NCBI GenBank assembly: GCA_002328035.1
Contig: DCVL01000026.1
Coordinates: forward strand, 109,753 to 173,752
Reading direction: 5' to 3'
Source of the DNA: Geobacter sp. UBA2189
GTDB lineage: Bacteria > Desulfobacterota > Desulfuromonadia > Geobacterales > Pseudopelobacteraceae
Length of the DNA: 64,000 nt
Shown here in pieces: positions 27,400 to 35,614 of this stretch (positions are counted from its first letter, which is position 1; every line of letters starts with the position of its first letter). The translations under genes and the position numbers were made by a program. The notes beneath the pieces are model-generated. The model had not been told where the DNA came from and ran no database searches. It saw only the letters and a program-made list of their open reading frames with translations.

Positions 27400-28692
27400 T
27401 CAGGCCTGGTACAACAGCCCGCCTTCGTCACTTACCAGATGCCTGGTATCCACCACAGGAATTGCATAAGAAAGCAGGTTTAATGAACGATACTGGTCAT
27501 GTGCGGTTGCTACCAGAATCAGGTCATAACCGTCGGTGATCTCAACCGATTGTTTGCCGGCGTAGCGGGCATATTCGCGGCTGGGACGGATTTCAGGGAT
27601 ATAGGGATCGTTGTAACTGACCTTTCCGCCAAGTTCCTCAATCTTTTCCATCAGGTGATAGGAAGGTGACTCACGGTCATCGTCCACATTGGCTTTGTAG
27701 GCCAAACCTAGAAGCAGGATATGGGAACCACGCACCGGCTTCCCCACATCGTTGAGCGCCCTGACTACCTTACTGACCACATAATCCGGCATGGATGTGT
27801 TGATCTCACCCGCCAGCTCAATAAAGCGTGTATGGCAGCCATACTCCCTGGCCTTCCAGGTAAGATAAAACGGATCAATCGGGATGCAATGTCCCCCCAG
27901 GCCAGGGCCGGGGTAAAATGCCTGGAATCCGAACGGTTTGGTTTTAGCGGCATCAATGACTTCCCAGATATCAATATCCATCTGGTCAAACAGCACCTTA
28001 AGCTCATTGACCAGAGCAATATTGACGGAGCGATAGATGTTTTCCAAAAGTTTGGCTGACTCCGCCACGCGGGTAGAGGATACCGGAACGGTTTTTGCCA
28101 CCACCGTATCATAGAGCGCTACGGCCACTTCCAGACAGGCCGATGTGTACCCGCCAACCACTTTGGGTACGGTACTCAGGGCAAAATCCTTGTTGCTGGG
28201 ATCCTCCCGTTCTGGAGAAAAAGCCAGATGAAAGTCAGTGCCTGCTTTCATACCGGTCTTTTCAAGTATGGTACGCATATCCGTATCCGTTGTACCGGGG
28301 TAGGTTGTAGATTCAAGCACTATCAGCTGCCCTTTACGCATGAACTGGGCAATCACTTCGGTGGTGTTAAAAACGTAGGACATGTTGGGTTCACGGTTGC
28401 TGTTGAGCGGGGTTGGTACACAGATCAGAATACAGTCCATATCGTTTAGCAGCGAAAAATTATTGGTAGGCACAAATTTGTCCAGCACTGCAGTATCAAT
28501 CTTTTGAAGGTCAATATGTTTGATATAACTTTTTCGAGAAGCCAGCATCTTTATCTTTTGAGGGTCTATATCAAAACCGGTAACTAAAAAACCGGCCTTG
28601 CAAAACTCAAGTATCAGGGGTAACCCGACATACCCCAGACCAATTACACCGATTGAAGCGGAACGTGAACTGATTAACTCAAGAAGCTGCAT
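27400..28692 (-). CDS. Nucleotide sugar dehydrogenase, UDP-ManNAc/UDP-GlcNAc 6-dehydrogenase type
   Basis: The ATG at 28692 (MQLLELISSRSASIG) has GGAGA upstream, giving 430 residues. The N-terminal Rossmann site is GVIGLGYVGLPLI and the active-site Cys lies in GGHCIPIDPFYL, the form found in WecC, TviB and WbpA rather than UDP-glucose dehydrogenases. These enzymes oxidise the C6 of a UDP-HexNAc to the uronic acid with two NAD. With WecB in the cluster, UDP-ManNAcA is the likely product; UDP-GlcNAcA is the alternative. Confidence 0.92.
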   Translation of the reverse strand: MQLLELISSRSASIGVIGLGYVGLPLILEFCKAGFLVTGFDIDPQKIKMLASRKSYIKHIDLQKIDTAVLDKFVPTNNFSLLNDMDCILICVPTPLNSNREPNMSYVFNTTEVIAQFMRKGQLIVLESTTYPGTTDTDMRTILEKTGMKAGTDFHLAFSPEREDPSNKDFALSTVPKVVGGYTSACLEVAVALYDTVVAKTVPVSSTRVAESAKLLENIYRSVNIALVNELKVLFDQMDIDIWEVIDAAKTKPFGFQAFYPGPGLGGHCIPIDPFYLTWKAREYGCHTRFIELAGEINTSMPDYVVSKVVRALNDVGKPVRGSHILLLGLAYKANVDDDRESPSYHLMEKIEELGGKVSYNDPYIPEIRPSREYARYAGKQSVEITDGYDLILVATAHDQYRSLNLLSYAIPVVDTRHLVSDEGGLLYQA

Positions 28693-28738
28693 AGATGTAT
28701 CTCCGTTGATAGATTTGATTTTTACAACTTGATCTGGG

Positions 28739-30568
28739 CTATTCAACTGTAACTGATTTGGCCAGGTTACGCGGCTGATCCACATCGCTGCCACGCAGTA
28801 CTGAAATATGGTAGGCAAGCAGTTGCATCGGTATAGACAACAGCACCGGACTGGTTATGCCAGCATCCTGCGGCATTTCGATCACAGCAGTAGCCCTGCT
28901 GAACTGTTCTGCGTCACCCTTGCTACATAGAGCAATCACCTGTCCACCACGTGATATGACTTCTTCCATGTTCGAGACAACTTTTTCATAATGCCGATCC
29001 CTTAGAGCCAGCACCACCACAGGCATCTTTTCATCAATGAGGGCGATAGGCCCATGTTTCATCTCTCCTGCTGGATATCCTTCGGCATGGATGTACGAAA
29101 GTTCTTTCAGCTTCAATGCACCTTCAAGGGCAATAGGATAGCTATCGCCACGCCCAAGAAACAGAAAATCACGGACATGCTGAAAACGGCGAGCCAGCTG
29201 TTCTACAGCTCCGTCAAGCTTCAGTGTCTGCTCGACAAGTCCAGGCAGCCGCACCAGTTCTTCAATTATGGTGCATGCCTGCTCTCGAGTGATGCTGCAA
29301 CGCACACGCCCCAGCCGGATGGTCAGCAGATACATGGCAACCAGTTGGGTGACAAAGGCCTTGGTTGAGGCAACACCGATTTCAGGCCCGGCGTGGGTAT
29401 AGATGACTCCGTCGGACTCTCGGGGAATGGAGGAACCGATGACATTGCAAATGGCTATACAGCTGGCTCCCTGCCTGTGTGCTTCACGCAGTGCCGCAAG
29501 GGTATCGGCGGTTTCACCTGACTGGGAAATCAGCAGTACCAAGGTGTCACAGTCTACCATCGGGTTGCGGTAACGGAATTCGGAGGCAATATCGACTTCA
29601 ACAGGGATCCGGCAATACCTCTCCAAAAGGAATTTACCTACAAGTCCCGCATGCCATGAAGTGCCGCATGCCACAATGCAGATCCGACTGAACCCCTGCA
29701 GCTCTTCATCCGGCAGATTCAGATTCTCCAGGTAGACATCACCTTCTTCTTCCAACAGGCGTCCGGCAAGGGTATCCCTTATTGAGGTTGGCTGTTCGAA
29801 AATTTCTTTGAGCATAAAATGACGAAATCCGTTCTTCTCAGCCATCAGGGGAGACCAATCAATGTGGTGGGGCTCTTTATCCAGAATACCTCCTGCCAAA
29901 GAGGAAAAGGTTGCCTCACCATTTGTTAGTACGACCATTTCGCCATCTTCAAGAAACACCATCCAGCGTGTCTGCTGCAAAATAGCTGGAATATCGGAAG
30001 CGACAAAATACTCTCCTTTACCTATCCCCACTACCAGTGGTGACCCCTGTTTGGCGGCGATCATCATTTCCGGTTCATCGCTACATAGAATGCAAAGAGC
30101 GTAGGCACCCCGCACCTCCTTCAAGGTGTGGCGTACTGCTGCTTCAAAATCATCCCCCTGCTTCATCCAGTGTTCTATCAGGTGTGCAATTACTTCCGTA
30201 TCAGTATCACTTTTGAAGGTATGACCATATTCAATAAGTGTCTTCTTAAGCAGTGGATAATTTTCGATGATCCCATTATGTACCAGAACAACGGAACCGG
30301 CCTGATGAGGGTGGGCATTTGTTTCAGAAGGCCTGCCGTGGGTTGCCCAACGGGTATGGCCTATTCCTATTTTTCCTGAAAGCGGTTCCTTATTTAATGA
30401 TTCAGCAAGGTTGGAGAGTTTCCCTTCACGTCTTCTAATCTCTGTAATTCCGTTATAAACAGTGCAGATACCAGCTGAATCATACCCTCTGTATTCAAGA
30501 CGCTTCAGCCCCTCCATGATGATAGGCTGAGCAGACTGGAAACCTGTATAACCGACAATGCCGCACAT
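28739..30568 (-). CDS. glmS: Glutamine-fructose-6-phosphate aminotransferase
   Basis: GlmS makes glucosamine-6-phosphate for UDP-GlcNAc. The 609-residue length is normal. The N-terminal glutaminase begins MCGIVGYTG with catalytic Cys2; two SIS domains follow (ISQSGETADTLAALR and GRGDSYPIALEGALKLKE), and the protein ends in PRNLAKSVTVE as usual. AAGGA precedes the start, three bases after the galE stop. No glmS ribozyme is seen between the genes. Its place here suggests a dedicated copy for polymer synthesis. Confidence 0.97.
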   Translation of the reverse strand: MCGIVGYTGFQSAQPIIMEGLKRLEYRGYDSAGICTVYNGITEIRRREGKLSNLAESLNKEPLSGKIGIGHTRWATHGRPSETNAHPHQAGSVVLVHNGIIENYPLLKKTLIEYGHTFKSDTDTEVIAHLIEHWMKQGDDFEAAVRHTLKEVRGAYALCILCSDEPEMMIAAKQGSPLVVGIGKGEYFVASDIPAILQQTRWMVFLEDGEMVVLTNGEATFSSLAGGILDKEPHHIDWSPLMAEKNGFRHFMLKEIFEQPTSIRDTLAGRLLEEEGDVYLENLNLPDEELQGFSRICIVACGTSWHAGLVGKFLLERYCRIPVEVDIASEFRYRNPMVDCDTLVLLISQSGETADTLAALREAHRQGASCIAICNVIGSSIPRESDGVIYTHAGPEIGVASTKAFVTQLVAMYLLTIRLGRVRCSITREQACTIIEELVRLPGLVEQTLKLDGAVEQLARRFQHVRDFLFLGRGDSYPIALEGALKLKELSYIHAEGYPAGEMKHGPIALIDEKMPVVVLALRDRHYEKVVSNMEEVISRGGQVIALCSKGDAEQFSRATAVIEMPQDAGITSPVLLSIPMQLLAYHISVLRGSDVDQPRNLAKSVTVE

Positions 30569-30571
30569 AAT

Positions 30572-31561
30572 TTAATCCTTTTCCTTGATTATCTTCAGAT
30601 ATTGCTCCCACTGCCATGCCGTTTTTATAATGAATTCAAGATCGTCATAACGTGGTGTCCATCCCATTTGTTTTCTAATCAATGAGCTGTCAGCTGTAAG
30701 AGCAGGAGGATCTCCTGGACGACGATCCCGCTCAAAGACCTTGAAATCAACTCCGGTTACCTTCCTGGTAACATCAATTACTTCACGAACCGAATATCCC
30801 GTTCCGTAGCCGCAGTTTACCGTTGCATTCAGACCTGTATTTTCCATATATCCAAGCGCAAGTATATGTGCCTGGGCAAGATCCGAGACATGGATATAAT
30901 CACGGATACATGTGCCATCAGGCGTTGGATAATCGGTGCCGTAAACATCAAGATGCGGGAATTCACCTGCGGCGGTTTTTAATGCTCGAGTAATCAGGTG
31001 GGTAGGATGGCGATAAGCCTGCCCCAGATATCCCTCAGGGTCGGCTCCGGCCACATTGAAATAACGGATTGCGACATAGCGGAACTCACTGCATGAAGCC
31101 AGATCCTGCATGAATTGCTCGCCCATAACCTTTGTAGTTCCATATGGGTTAATGGGCTTAAGAGGAGCCAATTCAGAGACAGGTATGCTATCCGGTATAC
31201 CGTAAACAGCGGCAGTTGAAGAATACACCAACCTGTTGACACCAAAATTTTTCATGGTTTCAAGCAGATTCAAGGTGTTTGCAACATTATTACGATAATA
31301 GTGTAATGGCCTTTTAACTGATTCCTCAACCTGTATCGAAGCCGCAAAATGCATTACCGCTTCAGGTCTGAACTCTTCAAACACTCTTTTGAGAACCTTG
31401 GTATCTACAAGATCCCCCACAACCAGACGACCTGAACGCACCGCCCTAAAATGACCGGTTGAAAGATTATCAAATACCACTACATCGTTACCTTGCTGAC
31501 TCAATATCTTGACTACATGGCTACCAATGTAACCAGCTCCACCTACTACCAGTATTTTCAT
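30572..31561 (-). CDS. galE: UDP-glucose/UDP-GlcNAc 4-epimerase
   Basis: A 329-residue extended SDR enzyme with the NAD site GGAGYIGSH at the N-terminus, the SSTAAVYG catalytic Ser/Thr segment and the YGTTKVMGEQ catalytic Tyr-x3-Lys. GalE interconverts the C4 epimers of UDP-glucose and, in some forms, UDP-GlcNAc. It seems to be the first gene of the EPS operon: the 212 bp upstream contains no minus-strand gene. No clear promoter was recognised there. Confidence 0.95.
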   Translation of the reverse strand: MKILVVGGAGYIGSHVVKILSQQGNDVVVFDNLSTGHFRAVRSGRLVVGDLVDTKVLKRVFEEFRPEAVMHFAASIQVEESVKRPLHYYRNNVANTLNLLETMKNFGVNRLVYSSTAAVYGIPDSIPVSELAPLKPINPYGTTKVMGEQFMQDLASCSEFRYVAIRYFNVAGADPEGYLGQAYRHPTHLITRALKTAAGEFPHLDVYGTDYPTPDGTCIRDYIHVSDLAQAHILALGYMENTGLNATVNCGYGTGYSVREVIDVTRKVTGVDFKVFERDRRPGDPPALTADSSLIRKQMGWTPRYDDLEFIIKTAWQWEQYLKIIKEKD

Positions 31562-31773
31562 ATTATTTCCAAACGGTTACAATTATGTTCAGTTGGGTAA
31601 GACCAACCGCTAGATGAGTAGTTCCAGTATATCACTCGATTTTTACAGTAATGAGTCATCTGTAATAATATTGGGTGACAATATCTGCTGAACCGGATAC
31701 AGGAGAGATCCCTTTACAAGCAGTGCCAAAGCATAAATACGGCAGGCTGCCTCTGTTCTGCGAAGAGATGATT

Positions 31774-32289
31774 CTACGCTATTCCCAGTTCGTCAAGCAC
31801 CCCTTCAAGTCCTTCCAACTTCAACCTGGTAGCAAAAAATTCCATGACCGTTGGACGGTAGGGTCTGAACCCCCGATCTATAAAGGGCATCCCTGCTTCA
31901 GCCGGTGTTCGGTCATCCTTTCGATTGTTGCAACTTCTACAGGCCGTGACTGCATTTTCCCAGCAGGTTTGGCCTCCACGACTCTCAGGGAGAACATGGT
32001 CAAAGGTAAGCGTCTCTTTGTTTCCATTGTTGCCACAATACCGACAACGGTTACCGTCCCGTATAAAGAGGTTTTTCCTGTTGAACGGCACGCCACCCAG
32101 ATACTTTCTGCGGATTGACTTGAGCAGCCGGATGACGCGGGGAAGAAAAAAATCATTCCGCAAACGGATCGTACTGCTGGATACCAAAGCCTCAGCCCGG
32201 CCGCTGTATACCAGCCATGCCGCCCGTTGCCAGTCCATGGTTTCGCAATACTGGTATCCTAAATCCAGGACATGAACCCGTTTATACAT
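31774..32289 (-). CDS. HNH endonuclease family protein
   Basis: The ATG at 32289 (MYKRVHVLDLGYQY) has AGGAGA six bases upstream; 171 residues. A zinc-ribbon HNH nuclease domain occupies residues 75-125: RCRYCGNNG, TFDHVLPESRGG, ACRSCNNRKDDRTP. The N-terminal GYQYCETMDWQRAAWLVYSG region is typical of stand-alone HNH proteins widespread in Deltaproteobacteria and Cyanobacteria whose role is unsettled. It lies alone between galE and def, with no intron or phage context. Confidence 0.88.
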   Translation of the reverse strand: MYKRVHVLDLGYQYCETMDWQRAAWLVYSGRAEALVSSSTIRLRNDFFLPRVIRLLKSIRRKYLGGVPFNRKNLFIRDGNRCRYCGNNGNKETLTFDHVLPESRGGQTCWENAVTACRSCNNRKDDRTPAEAGMPFIDRGFRPYRPTVMEFFATRLKLEGLEGVLDELGIA

Positions 32290-32385
32290 CTGTTTTCTCC
32301 TGTTCCGATTCTCCCTCTCCAAGCTTAAGCAAAAAAACAACTCCGCAGCCTTGACAGCCAGGCAATAAAGCTTGTCAATTCAGGA

Positions 32386-32898
32386 TTACCGGTATTTTTT
32401 TCTGCTAAACAACTCTGTTGAGATGTTGATTACACGATCAATAAATAGTATTCCGTCAAGATGATCCAGCTCATGCTGGATTGCCACAGCTTCAAAACCG
32501 CTGGCAGCAACCAGCCGTTCCTGATGATCCAGACCATCAAAAAAACGGACTATTATTTCTGTGGATCTTTCAACATCACCAGTGTAATCAGGCACACTCA
32601 TGCAGCCCTCGCGCATTACGGCACTGCCACGACGGCTCAAAATCTCTGGATTTAGCATACAAAGCAATCCATGGTTATCCTCCTTGCCACGAAGATTGCC
32701 GGAAACATCGACGACACAGGCACGCAGGCAAACACCAATTTGTGGAGCCGCAACTCCTACTGAGCCAGGACCGGCATGCATGGTATCTATCAAATCCTGC
32801 ATCAGATTACTGATGGCACTATCGAAACCTTTAACACGATGAGCCATCCTTTTAAGCAGGGGATGTGGGTATTTAAGAATGGGCTGAATTGCCATCAA
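32386..32898 (-). CDS. def: Peptide deformylase
   Basis: Deformylase removes the N-formyl group from nascent proteins. Three signature motifs are present: GVAAPQIG (motif 1), EGCMSVP (motif 2, with the metal Cys; Met replaces the usual Leu) and QHELDHLDG (HExxH metal site). The 170-residue length is normal. The ATG at 32895 one codon inside is an equally possible start and would overlap the ACT-protein gene by 4 bp as ATGA. The gene is the second of a two-gene operon. Confidence 0.95.
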   Translation of the reverse strand: MMAIQPILKYPHPLLKRMAHRVKGFDSAISNLMQDLIDTMHAGPGSVGVAAPQIGVCLRACVVDVSGNLRGKEDNHGLLCMLNPEILSRRGSAVMREGCMSVPDYTGDVERSTEIIVRFFDGLDHQERLVAASGFEAVAIQHELDHLDGILFIDRVINISTELFSRKKYR

Positions 32899-33452
32899 AA
32901 CTCCACTGGAGTCACAATTCTTACGTTGATCTCAACCTTTAATTCCTGCTTCAGCCCTTCAAGAAGATATTCCACATCTTCAGGAGTAATAGTGTCTGGC
33001 AACAGAGCTTCAAGCAGCATGACATAGACTGGTTCAGAGCCCATTTCGATGAGTTTACTCTTGAGATCTATAATATTGATCCGGCGCGAAGCCAGGTTGT
33101 CGGTGACTCTGTAGACTATGCCTGGCTGATCGGCGCCATAAACGGTAATCCGACAAATCTCACCTCCAGTTTCCCTTCGTTTTTCTTCCCCACGCGGTAG
33201 ATGGCGTATGGAAAGGGTCATTGCCATCCGTTCAGAGACCGGCTTCAACTCTTCAAACAGCTGTGTCTTGGTAAACGGTTTGGGGTGGGAAATTATAAGA
33301 ATCATTGCAAACTCGCCAGCCAACATGGTGCAGCTGGAGTCGGCTATATTGCAGCCCAGGGTATATAGCGCTTTGGCAACACCGGCTACAATACCGGGAC
33401 GGTCGGCACCAACAACTGATACGGCATAATGGCTCAATTCGTTATCTGGCAT
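32895..33452 (-). CDS. Tandem ACT-domain protein, GcvR-like
   Basis: A 185-residue protein with two ACT domains: the first begins HYAVSVVGADRPGIVAGVAKAL, the second RITVYGADQPGIVYRVTDNL. This is the layout of GcvR, which controls glycine cleavage genes in gamma-proteobacteria by binding GcvA; here no partner regulator is near, so a glycine- or serine-sensing role is only inferred from family. It overlaps def by 4 bp. Confidence 0.85.
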   Translation of the reverse strand: MPDNELSHYAVSVVGADRPGIVAGVAKALYTLGCNIADSSCTMLAGEFAMILIISHPKPFTKTQLFEELKPVSERMAMTLSIRHLPRGEEKRRETGGEICRITVYGADQPGIVYRVTDNLASRRINIIDLKSKLIEMGSEPVYVMLLEALLPDTITPEDVEYLLEGLKQELKVEINVRIVTPVEF

Positions 33453-33740
33453 GTATGGATCCGTTAAAGGAAATAAGCATCAGATTGATCAGCAGCATTC
33501 CCTATTCATGGAGATGTAGAGGTTCTCTAACAGGTAATGTTGTCAAAAATGTGTCGAAGTGGTGAACATTGGGTAATAAATGAACGGTTTGCTATAGACG
33601 AGTCCCAGCTTTAACCCAAAAACGGCAGTTCTCGAGACACTGAGTAGCGGAGCAACAGAGAAATCAAATTGTTAGTAAAGCAGCTAGCAAAACCAAAGTG
33701 TTGAGTCTTTAAACAGGCTTTTTCTAGGATAAATATTTGA

Positions 33741-33965
33741 AAGGACTTAGAGTGGTCAGGAGGGGATAGCTGTTATGTTGGCACCTGCCCTGGCCTGTTG
33801 TGGGGTGGTGTGCATGGTGATGATGGGGTCAAGGCGTATGAGGAGCTGTGTCAGGTGGTAGCGAAAACAGTTGAGCTTTATCAGGTGGGCGGAGAGAAAA
33901 CCGCAGGGTGCCTTTTAGATGATTATCAGGCTTCCAAGATGATAAATTATTCCGAGAACTTAATA
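33741..33965 (+). pseudogene. Decayed HicB-like antitoxin fragment
   Basis: A frame that opens after a TGA at 33738 reads LEWSGGDSCYVGTCPGLL, then WGGVHGDDGVKAYEEL and CQVVAKTVELYQ, matching the HicB core (EW-x-YVG-x-CP-x-HGDD-x-ELC). It has no start codon and no N-terminal strand, and the sequence after about 33900 no longer resembles the family. No HicA was found nearby. The rest of the 550 bp gap (33453-34002) shows no other coding remnant. Confidence 0.55.
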
Positions 33966-34002
33966 ACTTGTAGGCCTGACCCGAGACCCTTCCCTATCAT
34001 GG

Positions 34003-34854
34003 CTACAGGCGGGTGGCAAGCCGTTTAATGCACCGGCACAGGTCTGGATCACTGATTAACTTAAGTGCCTTGTCTAAAGAAACTACCCTGCGTTTCCTCG
34101 ATGCAATTTCCGGCCACTTTTTGAGAATAGTGGTTACCTTTAACGGATAAATATGGAGAGTACGCTCTCCCTTTTGGCGACAGGCCAGGTGAAGGCGAGG
34201 TAAGCAGCTTCCAATGACACCAGCTTCTTCCAGCGCCTCCATAACCGCCACATTGTGCCTAGGCATATCAGGTTCTTGCTGGCCTTTGGGAATAATCCAA
34301 CGGGTCTGGGTAGAGTTGGTTACCAGCACTATATGTAGCTGTCCACCACGTATCAGGTAAGGTAACGCTGCAATCTGATGCTCGAAATTACTGTTTGAGG
34401 GCAAGCCGTGGAGTGCCAGAAAGAGATTTTTATAAGCGTCAATACCGGTAACTTCACGACCCATAAAGCTGGATTTTTCAAATCTCTCGCTTTCTTCAAT
34501 TGATATAAATTCAACTTCGGCAACCATAAGTGGTGCGAGATCACCAATATATCGGTCTACCTCTACCTTGTGGGCACCAATCTGGATCTGTGAACGGAAT
34601 TTTTCAAGTCGTCTTCCTTCTGTAGCCGGCCACAATTGATCAAACTGATCACTGGATATCGCTATTTCCGTCTCTTGCCGCGACAGCCCGCTTCCCTCTT
34701 TGACTGTCAGGAGTCTCATATCGCCAGCACGACGAAGCCTGATTTCAAGGTTATCCTCATATGCCAGGTATCCCTGCTGGATACAAACTTCATCCTTCAA
34801 ATCATTGGGGAGGGTAGTTACCAGGAACTTACGTTCAATTTCAATCACAGACAT
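34003..34854 (-). CDS. CYTH-Nudix fusion protein
   Basis: Residues 1-150 form a CYTH domain (MSVIEIERKFLV, with the ExExK motif, then LEIRLRR, LTVKEG, VEVDRY and MVAEVEF), the triphosphate tunnel metalloenzyme fold. Residues 165-284 form a Nudix-like domain with WIIPKG and EALEEAG, similar to diphosphoinositol-polyphosphate phosphohydrolases. The Nudix box keeps the EALEEAG glutamates but has Met where the first Glu and the Arg are expected. The ATG at 34854 has AGGAG only one base away, so a GTG at 34848 may be the true start. It overlaps the parA-like gene and ends the operon. Polyphosphate or nucleotide hydrolysis is inferred. Confidence 0.82.
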   Translation of the reverse strand: MSVIEIERKFLVTTLPNDLKDEVCIQQGYLAYEDNLEIRLRRAGDMRLLTVKEGSGLSRQETEIAISSDQFDQLWPATEGRRLEKFRSQIQIGAHKVEVDRYIGDLAPLMVAEVEFISIEESERFEKSSFMGREVTGIDAYKNLFLALHGLPSNSNFEHQIAALPYLIRGGQLHIVLVTNSTQTRWIIPKGQQEPDMPRHNVAVMEALEEAGVIGSCLPRLHLACRQKGERTLHIYPLKVTTILKKWPEIASRKRRVVSLDKALKLISDPDLCRCIKRLATRL

Positions 34855-35596
34855 TCTCCTGAAGCGAGATAATCTCACTACAAAGCGTACGGTATGCCTG
34901 TGCAGCATCACTTGCTTTTGAGTAAGCCAAAAGCGGCATGCGACGCAACCCCATTTTTTCAACGTCAACCGACAAGGGAATGGTTGTCTTTAAGAACTGC
35001 GGATAGGCTGCTGTAAGTTCTGCCATAGTCTCCCGATGCAGCTTGTTCCTCTTTTGTACCATCGAAAAAAAGGGACATAAACGATCAAGCGGCAGCTCTT
35101 CATCGCTGAAAAAACGATCCAGTTGTTCCAGGGTACGCTGAGACAGAACCGTAGGAATGACCGGAACCAAAATGAGATCCGACGCCCGGAAGACATTTTC
35201 TGAAAGCAGGGTAATGTTGGGTGGACAATCCAGAATAATGGTGTCGTAGTCATCTTTAAACTCTTCCAGCACCCGACGCAGCTGTTTGCGCCTTTTCTCC
35301 ATGCCGTCAAGAGCAATATCAAAATGCCGGTAAGCAAGGCTAGACGGGATGATGTCAAGTCCTGGAAAGTCTGATTCACGGATATTACGCCGTAAACCGC
35401 CGGACAGACTATTGGTGTCACCCATATTGAATTTTTTTGCACTGGAGACCCTGAAATAGAATGCAGCCGCACCTTGAGGGTCAAGATCAAGTAATAAGGT
35501 GCGGTGGTCAGCTTCAGAGAAGGCGTAGGCAAGATTTACTGCCAAGGCCGTTTTGCCGACCCCGCCTTTGATGCTGTATGACGATATGATCTTCAT
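34841..35596 (-). CDS. ParA-family partition ATPase
   Basis: A 251-residue ATPase with the deviant Walker A KGGVGKTALAVNLA, Walker A' LLLDLDPQGAAAF, and Walker B TIILDCPPN. ParA/MinD-type proteins bind DNA or membrane in the ATP state and position chromosomes, plasmids, carboxysomes or other cargo. There is no ParB, no parS site and no replication gene nearby; it is flanked by CHAD and CYTH proteins instead, 18 bp after the CHAD stop. An orphan ParA that positions a polyphosphate body is an inference from these neighbours. Confidence 0.93.
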   Translation of the reverse strand: MKIISSYSIKGGVGKTALAVNLAYAFSEADHRTLLLDLDPQGAAAFYFRVSSAKKFNMGDTNSLSGGLRRNIRESDFPGLDIIPSSLAYRHFDIALDGMEKRRKQLRRVLEEFKDDYDTIILDCPPNITLLSENVFRASDLILVPVIPTVLSQRTLEQLDRFFSDEELPLDRLCPFFSMVQKRNKLHRETMAELTAAYPQFLKTTIPLSVDVEKMGLRRMPLLAYSKASDAAQAYRTLCSEIISLQENVCD

Positions 35597-35614
35597 GTCA
35601 GACTGTCTTTCTGG

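Noticed and set aside
30569..30571. glmS ribozyme before glmS
   Set aside because: Only three bases separate galE and glmS and the galE 3' end shows no ribozyme core.
31774..32289. HNH gene as part of an intron, intein or phage
   Set aside because: No split host gene, reverse transcriptase or phage gene lies beside it; it looks like a stand-alone HNH protein.
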